DNA from: Pseudomonadota bacterium
Lineage (GTDB): Bacteria; Pseudomonadota; Gammaproteobacteria; Burkholderiales; Burkholderiaceae_C
Length of the DNA: 24,101 nt
Direction of reading: 5' to 3'
NCBI GenBank assembly: GCA_023435325.1
Contig: JAEYRT010000103.1
Location: 1-24,101 of the forward strand
The notes beneath the pieces were generated by a model. It made no database searches. It was not told where the DNA came from and saw only the letters and a program-made list of their open reading frames with translations. Positions 1 to 6,785 of this stretch are shown here, in pieces (position 1 is the stretch's first letter; every line of letters begins with the position of its first letter). Made by a program: the position numbers and the translations under genes.

Positions 1-870
1 GCCCAGACCTGCGCCCACCATGCCATTGAGCTTGGACTTCACTGTCAGGTTGTCCGGCCCCAGCTCGACACGCGCCACATCCTTGATGGTGACCACCGAA
101 CCGTCGGGAGAGGCTTTGAGCACCACGCTTTCAAACTGCTCGACCGTCTGCAACTTGGTACGCGCCGTGATGGTGGCGTTGAGTTGCTGACCTTCGACAG
201 CAGGCAGCGCCCCCAGCTGGCCCGCAGAAACCTGGGCATTCTGGGCATTCAGGGCCGAGATGAGGTCCGACGGCATGAGCGCATACTTTTGCATCAGCGC
301 CGGATCCATCCAGATGCGCATGGCGTAGCTGGTGCCAAAGACATTCACGTCGCCCACACCATCGAGACGGCCAATGATGTCCACGATGTTGGAGTTCAGG
401 TAGTCCCCGATGTCCACCTGCGTCATGGAAGGATCGGTGGAATAGAAGCTATAGGTCACCAGGAAGTCCTGCCCCCCCTTGTTCACGAACACGCCGCGGC
501 TCTTGACCGCATCGGGTAGGCGGTTCATGGCCGACTGCAGCTTGTTTTGCACCTGCACCTGGGCCACGTCGATGTCCGTGCCTGGAGCAAACGTCAGCGT
601 CGTGCGCGAGCGGCCAGAAGCATCGGACGTGGAACTCATGTAGAGCATGTTGTCGATGCCCTTGAGCTGCTGCTCGATGATCTGTGTGACCGAGTTCTCC
701 ACGGTCTCGGCCGAGGCGCCGGTGTACTGCGCGCCAATCGTGACGCGCGGCGGTGCGATGTCTGGGTATTGCTCCAGCGGCAGGGTGAAGATGGACAAGC
801 CACCCGCCAGCATGATGACGATGGAAATCACCCATGCAAAGATGGGGCGATTGATAAAAAACTGCGCCAT
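1..870 (-). CDS. RND multidrug efflux pump inner-membrane subunit (AcrB/MexB type), N-terminal part, truncated by window edge
   Basis: This is the proton-driven inner-membrane transporter of a tripartite efflux pump, which exports drugs and other amphiphiles through an adaptor and an outer-membrane channel. The first 290 codons are visible and no stop is reached. The protein opens with MAQFFINRPIFAWVISIVIM, the signature start of the HAE1 family, with the first membrane helix at about residues 10-28. It continues with LEQYPDIAPP near residue 35 and a periplasmic porter domain containing GASAETVENSVTQIIEQ. The start lies 16 bp after the adaptor stop, and a GAGAGG ribosome site sits in that gap, so the two are one operon. 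The substrate range cannot be read from sequence. AcrB, MexB and TtgB are the nearest named relatives. No local repressor gene of the TetR or MarR type is in the window. Confidence 0.95.
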   Translation of the reverse strand, partial: MAQFFINRPIFAWVISIVIMLAGGLSIFTLPLEQYPDIAPPRVTIGAQYTGASAETVENSVTQIIEQQLKGIDNMLYMSSTSDASGRSRTTLTFAPGTDIDVAQVQVQNKLQSAMNRLPDAVKSRGVFVNKGGQDFLVTYSFYSTDPSMTQVDIGDYLNSNIVDIIGRLDGVGDVNVFGTSYAMRIWMDPALMQKYALMPSDLISALNAQNAQVSAGQLGALPAVEGQQLNATITARTKLQTVEQFESVVLKASPDGSVVTIKDVARVELGPDNLTVKSKLNGMVGAGLG

Positions 871-886
871 GGACTCGGCCTCTCGC

Positions 887-2167
887 TTACTTGGGCTGCG
901 TCGCAGCACGCAAGGCCGCTGCAGCGGCTTGCGGGTCTATGGTCTTGGGTCCGCGCTTGGTATCCAGGTCCACTTCCACGGGCTGGACCTGATCACCGGG
1001 CTTGATGCGCTGAAAGCCATCGACCACCACGCGCTCCCCTGCCTCCAGGCCCTTGTCCAGCAGCCAGAAAGTGCCAATGGCACGTCCCAGCTCCAGCGCA
1101 CGACGCTCGACCTTGTCCTGTGCATTGACCACCAGCACATGGGGTCGGCCTGTCAGGTCGCGCGTCACGGATTGCTGTGGAATCAAGATGGCTTCCGGTG
1201 CCAGTCCCGTGGGCAGCTGCGCCTGAACGAACATGCCGGGCATGAGCACACCGTCGGGGTTGGGCACCACCGCACGCAGCGTGACCGTGCCCATGGTTGC
1301 ATTCACAATCAAACCAGAGAATGCCAGCTTGCCTTCATGGGCGTAGGTGCTGCCATCTTCCAGCTGGATGCGCACCGGTACCTGATCGCCTTCCACTTTC
1401 TGGTAGCGGCCTGCGCTCCAGTCATTGCGCAGCTGCAGCAGCTCGGCCGTGGACTGGGTGAAATCCACATACATGGGGTCCATCTGCACGATTTCCGTCA
1501 GCGGCGTGGTCTGGTTTGCTGTCACCAAAGCACCTGGCGTGACATTGGAAATACTGATGCGCCCCGAAATGGGCGCTTCAATTCGGCTGTAGCGCAAATT
1601 GATGCTCGCGTTATCCAGTGCAGCACGGGCCACTGCGACATCGGCCCTGGCCTGTTTGGCTGCGGCTTCGCTTTCTTCAAATGCCTGCTGGCTGATGGCC
1701 GTGATCTTGACCAACTGTGCATTGCGCCGCGCGGTGGCTTCCAGGGTTTTCTGGCTGGCTTCCGCCCGGGCCAGTGCGGCCTGAGCACTGGTGTGTGCAG
1801 CGCGCAGGCTGGCTGCATCCAGCTGGTACAGGGGCTGGCCTTGCTTGACCAGGGCTCCTTCCGTGAACAACCGCTTTTGCACGATGCCACTGACCTGCGG
1901 ACGCACCTCGGCGCTCAAAAAGGCACTGGTACGACCGGGTAATGTGGTGTCCAGCTGCTGGCTTTGCTTTTGCAATACAACAACACCCACTTCCGGTGCG
2001 GGTGCCTGGGCAGCAGGTGCTGCAGCTTCTTGCGTACACCCTGCCATCAAGGTAGCTGCCAGCATCCATGCCACCACTCCTCCTGCCCTGAAACGCTGCT
2101 GAGAAAGAAAACCACGCTGACGCGGCACGCGTCCAGGTGCTGGAGAAGTCACAGATGCTGAGATCAT
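887..2167 (-). CDS. RND efflux periplasmic adaptor (membrane fusion) lipoprotein, AcrA/MexA family
   Basis: The adaptor bridges the inner-membrane pump and the outer-membrane channel. With the start at 2167 it has 426 residues, within the family range. An N-terminal export signal (hydrophobic stretch about 30-41) ends in MAGC, a lipobox with the lipidated cysteine at 44. After an Ala/Pro linker come a beta-barrel/lipoyl half (VGVVVLQKQSQQLDTTLPGRT), an alpha-helical hairpin rich in Ala/Gln/Glu (about residues 100-190), the second lipoyl half (IEAPISGRISISNVTPGALV) and the beta-barrel and membrane-proximal domains. The gene leads the operon and the pump follows 16 bp later. The start is uncertain because no strong ribosome site precedes 2167; the frame is open upstream to 2293, but that extension looks non-coding. 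Confidence 0.93.
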   Translation of the reverse strand: MISASVTSPAPGRVPRQRGFLSQQRFRAGGVVAWMLAATLMAGCTQEAAAPAAQAPAPEVGVVVLQKQSQQLDTTLPGRTSAFLSAEVRPQVSGIVQKRLFTEGALVKQGQPLYQLDAASLRAAHTSAQAALARAEASQKTLEATARRNAQLVKITAISQQAFEESEAAAKQARADVAVARAALDNASINLRYSRIEAPISGRISISNVTPGALVTANQTTPLTEIVQMDPMYVDFTQSTAELLQLRNDWSAGRYQKVEGDQVPVRIQLEDGSTYAHEGKLAFSGLIVNATMGTVTLRAVVPNPDGVLMPGMFVQAQLPTGLAPEAILIPQQSVTRDLTGRPHVLVVNAQDKVERRALELGRAIGTFWLLDKGLEAGERVVVDGFQRIKPGDQVQPVEVDLDTKRGPKTIDPQAAAAALRAATQPK

Positions 2168-2491
2168 CGGAAAAACTTGTTGTTTGATAGCAGAAAACGG
2201 CACATTCTCGCGCCCTAATGTTGAGCTTCTGTAAAGCACGTCATGCCGTATGGCAATGCAGAGCATCGCAAGAGCGTGCCTCGTAGCGCGCACTGACCCA
2301 GTTTAGGGCCCAACCTCCCAGCAGAATCGGTCCACTGCCTGGAAGTTCCACTTTTTGTTGCAAATTGCACGCCACCCACAAAAAAGCCCCGCATGGGCGG
2401 GGCTTGGGCAATCAAAGAATAGCAAGAGCTGGTGAGACAAGCATGGCAGCCACATCGCCCTGGCAAGGCCGGCCCTATGCGGCGCACAGTG
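2168..2491. other. Intergenic region upstream of the efflux operon
   Basis: This 324-bp stretch separates the efflux operon from the SDR gene; both are on the minus strand. Its right part holds the SDR terminator (2379-2404). The left 210 bp must contain the efflux promoter, but I see no hexamer pair good enough to call and no clear repressor operator. No coding frame in it looks real. Confidence 0.5.
2379..2404 (-). terminator. Intrinsic terminator downstream of the SDR gene
   Basis: Read on the minus strand, an AAGCCCCGC/GCGGGGCTT stem with a 3-nt loop is followed by a run of six T. It lies about 90 bp beyond the stop of the SDR gene at 2492 and would close the whole minus-strand cluster before the efflux operon promoter. 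Confidence 0.85.
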
Positions 2492-3403
2492 CTAGGCTGC
2501 ACGCAGGGCCTGGCGCAATTGCTCTCCGACTTCCGGACGACCGGCAAAGGCATCCGTGGGATTGCGCAACTCCAGAATATCTTCCATGCGCATCTGAACA
2601 TTCGACAGCGCGTGAGGATGACTGAAGATGTAGAACTGGTTATCGGCCATGGCCGCAAACACCTTACTGGCAATGTCCTGGGCCGACACCTTGCCCGAAT
2701 TCACGGCCTTTTGTGTCATGGCGCGGGCAATCTTCTGGCTTGTGGTCAGATTGGCTGGATCCACCACATATGGCCGGTTGCGTTCGCTGTTGGCAATCCC
2801 TGTGGGTACAAAGTAAGGGCACAACACACTGCAGTGCACCTGGTCCGTCACCAGCCGCAGGTCCTGGTAGAGCGTCTCCGTCAGGCTCACCACTGCATGC
2901 TTGCTCACGTTGTAGACCCCCATATTGGGCGGCGCCAGCAGGCCTGCCATGCTGGCCGTGTTGACGATATGGCCCTGCCAGGTAGGGTCCTGTCGGGCGG
3001 CCTCCAGCATCATGGGGGTAAACAGACGCACGCCATGAATCACGCCCCACACATTGACATTCATGACCCATTCCCAATCACGCACCGACTGCTCCCACAG
3101 GAGGCCTCCGGAGCCTCCCACCCCGGCATTGTTAAAAACAAAATGCGGAGCCCCCAGCATGGACTGCACGTTGGCTGCAAGTTTTTCCATGGCCTCGGCA
3201 TTGCCCACATCCAGGCGGCAGGCCATGACATCTGCAGCGCCCAGTTGGCGGGCTTCGTCGGCTGCACGTGCCAGTGCATCATCTTGCACATCAACCAGCG
3301 CCACCTTCATACCGGCCTTGGCGGCAATGCGCATGCATTCCAGTCCAAAGCCCGAACCTGCTCCGGTGAGCACCGCCGTCTTGCCTGCTAGTCCATTCAA
3401 CAT
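2492..3403 (-). CDS. SDR family NAD(P)-dependent oxidoreductase
   Basis: This is a classical short-chain dehydrogenase of 303 residues that interconverts an alcohol and a ketone or aldehyde using NAD(P). The Rossmann nucleotide motif TGAGSGFG lies at 13-20, with Asp38 at the end of beta-2 (which suggests NAD(H) preference), NNAG at 91-94, the structural Asn117, and the catalytic set Ser151, Tyr164 and Lys168 (YNVSK). The C-terminal tail is about 50 residues longer than in the minimal family. The start at 3403 was chosen over upstream options because AGAAGGA sits at good spacing before it. It is the last gene of a minus-strand run with a CurA-like reductase, a thioesterase and a second SDR, followed by a terminator. 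The substrate is not deducible. Confidence 0.92.
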   Translation of the reverse strand: MLNGLAGKTAVLTGAGSGFGLECMRIAAKAGMKVALVDVQDDALARAADEARQLGAADVMACRLDVGNAEAMEKLAANVQSMLGAPHFVFNNAGVGGSGGLLWEQSVRDWEWVMNVNVWGVIHGVRLFTPMMLEAARQDPTWQGHIVNTASMAGLLAPPNMGVYNVSKHAVVSLTETLYQDLRLVTDQVHCSVLCPYFVPTGIANSERNRPYVVDPANLTTSQKIARAMTQKAVNSGKVSAQDIASKVFAAMADNQFYIFSHPHALSNVQMRMEDILELRNPTDAFAGRPEVGEQLRQALRAA

Positions 3404-3501
3404 GGTGTGTCCTTCTTGTTCGCAATCATTGAGAAATGCAACATGCAAAAACATGCCAAAGACAGCATTCAGCTGTCATTGCAGATGGTTGGGTGCCGCT
3501 G

Positions 3502-3621
3502 TCACAACCCAGCCAATCACAGAGTGGCGTACGAGGCGAGGCGTGCGGCCATAGGCAGTACAAAGAAGTACGGCATGGCGACGCCACAATGTATCAGGGG
3601 TTGTGTCTGCGGACTCTTGGC
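3502..3621 (+). repeat. Dispersed intergenic repeat, copy A
   Basis: This stretch aligns with 8417-8542 (copy B) and, over its first part, with 6614-6665 (copy C). Shared blocks include CCCAGC-AATCACAGA, GAGGCGAGGCG-like sequence, AGTACAAAGAAGTACGG, and ATGTATCAGGGGTTGTGT followed by a CTCTTGGCTTAG-like end. It contains a small hairpin (3555-3574: GCAGTAC, 6-nt loop, GTACGGC). It ends exactly at the stop codon of the CurA-like gene (3622-3624). I see no reading frame in common between copies, so it is probably non-coding. Orientation is given relative to copies B and C. Confidence 0.7.
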
Positions 3622-4638
3622 TTAGAGCAGCTTGACCAGCTGCTTGCCAAAGTTGCGGCCCTTGAGCAGGCCGAGGAAAGCTTCAGGCGCTTGCTCCAAC
3701 CCTTGCGCAATGCTCTCGCGTGGGCGCAGCTTGCCCTGAGCCACCAGCGTGCCCAGCTCATGAAGGGCTTCGGGCCAGATGTCCATGTGCTCGCTGACGA
3801 TGAAGCCCTCCACTTTCATGCGGTTGATCAAGATCAGCGCGGGATTTTGCAGTGGCAGCGGCGCACCGTCATAGCCTGCGATCATGCCGCAGACGGCCAC
3901 GCGTGCAAAAGCATTGGAACGCAGCAACACGGCATCAAAGATATAGCCGCCCACGTTCTCGAAATAGCCATCAATGCCATCAGGGCAGGCTTGCTTGAGC
4001 GCCTGAGACATGGCCTTGAGATCGTTGTGCACGCGATAGTCGATGCAGGCGTCAAAACCCAGCTCGTTGACAGCGTACGCGCACTTCTCCGGGCCACCGG
4101 CAATGCCCACCACGCGGCAGCCTCGGGCTTTGGCCAGGGCTGCAAAAGCACTGCCCACAGCGCCGGTCGCCGCGCTGACCACGACTGTCTCACCCGCCTT
4201 GGGGTTGATGATCTTCACCAAGCCATACCAGGCCGTCACGCCGGGCATCCCCACTGCCCCCAGGTAATAGGACAGCGGTACATGGGTGGTATCGACCTTG
4301 CGCAGCATGCCAGGCGCATCGCCATCGACCACGCTGTACAGCTGCCAGCCACCCATGCCAACCACCTGATCACCGGCCTGGAACTTGGGATGGCGACTTT
4401 CCACCACCTCGCCCACTGTACCGCCCAGCATGGGCTGCCCCAGTGGCTGCGGGTCGGCATAGCTTTTGTTTTCGCTCATGCGTCCGCGCATATAGGGATC
4501 CAGGCTCAAATAGTGGTGGCGTACCAGTACCTGCCCCTCTTGCAGAGCAGGAGTGTCCACTTCGACCAGCTTGAAATTGCTGGACGAGGCTTCCCCCAGC
4601 GGGCGGTTGTCCAGCAGAACTTGTTGGTTGCGCGGCAT
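3622..4638 (-). CDS. NADP-dependent medium-chain oxidoreductase, CurA/YncB-like
   Basis: This 338-residue protein is a zinc-independent medium-chain dehydrogenase/reductase of the leukotriene B4 dehydrogenase / curcumin reductase group. These enzymes use NADPH to reduce the C=C bond of alpha,beta-unsaturated ketones and aldehydes. Evidence is the N-terminal SLDPYMRGRM motif near residue 50, GMPGVTAWYGL near 140, and the nucleotide-binding stretch VVSAATGAVGS, followed by DACIDYR and GYFENVGG, typical of the family. The catalytic zinc ligands of alcohol dehydrogenases are absent. The start is fixed by AAAGGAG five bases upstream. A palindromic element lies just beyond that ribosome site and a dispersed repeat abuts the stop. 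The position between two SDRs and a thioesterase suggests carbonyl or acyl metabolism. The true substrate is unknown. Confidence 0.92.
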   Translation of the reverse strand: MPRNQQVLLDNRPLGEASSSNFKLVEVDTPALQEGQVLVRHHYLSLDPYMRGRMSENKSYADPQPLGQPMLGGTVGEVVESRHPKFQAGDQVVGMGGWQLYSVVDGDAPGMLRKVDTTHVPLSYYLGAVGMPGVTAWYGLVKIINPKAGETVVVSAATGAVGSAFAALAKARGCRVVGIAGGPEKCAYAVNELGFDACIDYRVHNDLKAMSQALKQACPDGIDGYFENVGGYIFDAVLLRSNAFARVAVCGMIAGYDGAPLPLQNPALILINRMKVEGFIVSEHMDIWPEALHELGTLVAQGKLRPRESIAQGLEQAPEAFLGLLKGRNFGKQLVKLL

Positions 4639-4657
4639 AGCATCTCCTTTATTTATA

Positions 4658-4690
4658 GCTTCTAAGGCTTGCTATATAAGCTCCAGAAGC
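4658..4690. repeat. Short imperfect palindromic element upstream of the CurA-like gene
   Basis: Arms at 4658-4670 (GCTTCTAAGGCTT) and 4678-4690 (AAGCTCCAGAAGC) pair at 10 of 13 positions around a 7-nt loop. From memory this resembles a REP-like palindrome scattered through Comamonas/Acidovorax intergenic DNA, an attribution I cannot verify here. It sits between the thioesterase stop and the ribosome site of the CurA-like gene, so it would be in the 5' leader of any read-through transcript. Confidence 0.55.
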
Positions 4691-4734
4691 CGTTTAGCCT
4701 ACTAATCCACCACCAGCCCCCGCTGGTCGTGGCT

Positions 4735-5172
4735 TCAATCCGTGGCGATCACGGTTTCGCCACCTTTTTTCTGCCCCGGTTTGGCAGTGCGTGGCATGTA
4801 CTTGAAAGTACCAGTGGCATGGGTGCACAGGCGTCCTTCACTGTCATAGACCTTGCCTTCGCAATAAGCCATGGTCTTGGTACGGTGCAGCACCTGCCCC
4901 TTGGCCACCAGCGGACCGCGTGCCGCCTGCATGAAACTGGTCTTCATCTCGATGGTGACGCAGCCAAAATCGTCACTCATCAAGCTGCGAGCAGCCACGG
5001 CCATGGTCACATCCAGCAGCGTCATGCTGGCACCGCCATGCGTGACATCGAAAGTGTTCAGGTGTTCGGCTTTGGCGGTGTAGTGCAGCTCGGACTCACC
5101 GTTTTCCATTTTGTGCAGCGTAAAGCCCAGGTGATTCACGAACGGGATGGGATGGGCGCCAAAACTCAGCAT
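4735..5172 (-). CDS. PaaI/4HBT-family hotdog-fold thioesterase
   Basis: This 145-residue single-domain hotdog protein is predicted to hydrolyse an acyl-CoA (often aryl or medium-chain) to the free acid and CoA in the cytoplasm. The family motif HGGASMTLLD lies at 45-54, with Asp54 in the place of the usual catalytic acid, preceded by HLNTFDVT and followed by the strand GCVTIEMKTSFMQAARG and a C-terminal GRLCTHATGTFKY strand. The start at 5172 is supported by GGAG seven bases upstream; an in-frame ATG further out (MPHLWRPS) lacks such a site. It lies between an SDR gene (135 bp upstream) and the CurA-like gene (96 bp downstream), all in one direction. The natural acyl group is unknown. Confidence 0.9.
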   Translation of the reverse strand: MLSFGAHPIPFVNHLGFTLHKMENGESELHYTAKAEHLNTFDVTHGGASMTLLDVTMAVAARSLMSDDFGCVTIEMKTSFMQAARGPLVAKGQVLHRTKTMAYCEGKVYDSEGRLCTHATGTFKYMPRTAKPGQKKGGETVIATD

Positions 5173-5307
5173 AGAAGGTCTCCAAAGATGGGGCATATTG
5201 ATCTGCAGCAAGCATAGCGGCGCTGCGCAGTCCCAGCCTTCAGAAAGCTGTCGCATTGGAGTAATGGTGACAATCTCATGCGCGCGGGCGAATGTGCTGT
5301 CTGCACG

Positions 5308-6093
5308 TCAACCCAGCACTGCGCTCACACCACCATCCACTGCCATCCATTGGCCCGTGATGTGCTTGCCTGCATCGCTGGCCAACAGCACGGTCAGCCC
5401 CTTCAGTCCTTCATCATCCCCGAGGCGACGCAGCGGAGCACGCCCGGCCATGTTCGCCTCGCCCATGGTGTCGATCAGCACTTCCGCCATCTTGGTACGG
5501 AAAAAACCGGGACAAATGGCGTTCACATTGATGTTGTGCGGCCCCCACTCCGCCGCCAGCGCGCGCGTGAAGTTCAGCACTGCGCCCTTGGACGTGTTGT
5601 AGGCAATGGTTTTCATCTCGATGGGATTGCCACCCAGACCGGCTATCGATGCCAGATTGATGATGCGCCCGCCCCGCTCAAGCATGCCGGCTTTGGCCAC
5701 GGCCTGACTGAGCAGGAAATAGCCGCGCACATTGAGGTTCATTACCTTGTCCCATGCTGCCGTGGGATGGTCTTCGGCCGCCGCCCCCCAGCTCGCGCCA
5801 GCGTTATTGACCAAGATGTCAATGGCGCCGACCTTGTCCATGGCTTCCCGTACCAGGCGATGGATGTCTTCTTCCTTGGCGCAGTCCGCAGCCACCCACT
5901 GCGCATCAATGCCCTGCGCTTGCAGCTGTGCAGCCGCCTGCTCCAGATCGGCTGCCTTGCGTGATGTCAGCACCACACGTGCCCCTGCCTCACCCAGTGC
6001 CTGTGCCATTTGCAGGCCCAGCCCCCGCGAGCCGCCTGTCACCAATGCGGTCTTGCCTGTGAGGTCAAACAGTTGTTGCACGGTACGTGTCAT
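5308..6093 (-). CDS. SDR family oxidoreductase, 3-ketoacyl reductase-like
   Basis: This 261-residue classical SDR resembles FabG-like 3-ketoacyl and gluconate 5-dehydrogenase-type enzymes. Nucleotide motif TGGSRGLG is at 19-26, with Ser44-Arg45 after beta-2 pointing to NADP(H) preference. NNAG is at 96-99, Asn121 is the structural Asn, Ser149, Tyr165 and Lys169 form the catalytic set, and the C-terminal ITGQWMAVDGG strand is typical of the group. AGGAGA eight bases before 6093 fixes the start; the longer in-frame extension is rejected. It is the first gene of the minus-strand cluster with the thioesterase and CurA-like reductase. It may act on a 3-oxoacyl-CoA or similar carbonyl, but the sequence alone does not say. 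Confidence 0.92.
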   Translation of the reverse strand: MTRTVQQLFDLTGKTALVTGGSRGLGLQMAQALGEAGARVVLTSRKAADLEQAAAQLQAQGIDAQWVAADCAKEEDIHRLVREAMDKVGAIDILVNNAGASWGAAAEDHPTAAWDKVMNLNVRGYFLLSQAVAKAGMLERGGRIINLASIAGLGGNPIEMKTIAYNTSKGAVLNFTRALAAEWGPHNINVNAICPGFFRTKMAEVLIDTMGEANMAGRAPLRRLGDDEGLKGLTVLLASDAGKHITGQWMAVDGGVSAVLG

Positions 6094-6229
6094 GCATAGA
6101 TCTCCTGAGTAATGGTTGGAAAATGTCCTCATGCTCCTGTGTCGAGCGCTTTTGCATTGTGGAGGCTGGCTGCGCGCCCACGGTGTCGCCATGGCGAAGC
6201 CAAAGCCTAGTGAATGCCCCAACACATGC

Positions 6230-6259
6230 TTGCACACCCATCACAAATATATGTATATT
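6230..6259 (+). promoter_or_regulatory. Candidate sigma-70 promoter for the small orphan gene
   Basis: TTGCAC (6230-6235) and TATATT (6254-6259) are separated by 18 bp. The predicted start of transcription would be near 6266, leaving a leader of about 23 nt before the ATG at 6290. The -10 box lies inside the dyad at 6249-6287. This is pattern matching only. Confidence 0.4.
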
Positions 6260-6287
6260 CATACAGTCACTGTTGTTTTATACATAT
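6249..6287. promoter_or_regulatory. 39-bp nested dyad, candidate operator (LexA-like halves)
   Basis: Outer arms ATATGTATA (6249-6257) and TATACATAT (6279-6287) are perfect inverted repeats. Inner arms ACAGT (6263-6267) and ACTGT (6269-6273) are also perfect, and both are centred on 6268. The left half reads ATGTATATTCATACAG (6251-6266), which differs from the E. coli LexA consensus CTGT-(AT)4-ACAG at 3 of 16 positions. The right half, 6270-6285, fits CTGT-N8-ACA(T). It overlaps the candidate -10 box and ends 2 bp before the start codon at 6290. An operator for a dimeric repressor is the simplest reading. LexA is only one possibility. Confidence 0.5.
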
Positions 6288-6289
6288 CC

Positions 6290-6610
6290 ATGTTGAACTC
6301 CGCTACTCACGAAGAACAGCCCTGCTTTACTGTGTCCCTGTGCGACTACCCCGATCTGCCCGATGTACAACGCCAGCGCGCCGAAGCACGTTATGCCCGC
6401 ACCTTGGCACGCCAGCTGGGCGGTGAATCTGAAGTGGCTAGCACCTTGCGTGCCATTGAGCGCCTAGAAGACGCACCGCCCGAAGAGATCACGGCAGAAG
6501 CCCAGGTCATCTATCAACGCTGGATGAAGGCGGCACGGGCGGCCGCCGAAGCCGGTATGCAGGGTCTGGGTGGCGAGGACGGTTGCTACTTCGAGGTACG
6601 CCGCTCCTAA
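6290..6610 (+). CDS. Hypothetical protein, 106 residues
   Basis: I do not recognise this protein. It is a small, soluble, probably helical protein without signal peptide or membrane segment. After a short N-terminus (CFTVSLCDYPDLP) it has a charged helical stretch, RQRAEARYARTLARQLGG, a second helix around STLRAIERLED, and an Ala-rich helix YQRWMKAARAAAEAGM. It ends in CYFEVRRS. Codon use is like the neighbouring genes. The start at 6290 follows a candidate promoter and dyad directly and has no clear ribosome site; in-frame upstream codons exist but run back through the promoter region. It is transcribed divergently from the SDR gene at 6093, and repeat copy C begins just after its stop. Confidence 0.6.
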   Translation: MLNSATHEEQPCFTVSLCDYPDLPDVQRQRAEARYARTLARQLGGESEVASTLRAIERLEDAPPEEITAEAQVIYQRWMKAARAAAEAGMQGLGGEDGCYFEVRRS

Positions 6611-6613
6611 GAG

Positions 6614-6665
6614 CCGCAAGCACACCCAGCAAATCACAGATTGACATTTGAGACGCAGCGTGAAG
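6614..6665 (+). repeat. Dispersed intergenic repeat, copy C (partial)
   Basis: Starting three bases after the stop codon of the small orphan gene, this matches the start of copy B: GCCGCAAGCACACCCAGC then AATCACAGATT and TTGAGACG. After about 50 bp the similarity to copies A and B fades, so it is either truncated or diverged. It lies between the orphan gene and gcvT and has the same orientation as copy B. Confidence 0.55.
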
Positions 6666-6785
6666 CCATGGGTTTCGCGCTTCGCCCGCGTCCATCTGCG
6701 ACTTGCGCACACAAACAACAACGGAATACAGCGTTTTCGGGGACCCTGTCTAGAATCGATCGATCCACTTTGTGAGGACGAGCTT

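Noticed and set aside
184..519. Long plus-strand frames across the efflux genes, and similar opposite-strand frames elsewhere (for example 3436-4665 and 17169-18200)
   Set aside because: They are mirror frames of strongly conserved genes on the other strand, rich in His/Gln/Arg, without ribosome sites or family features.
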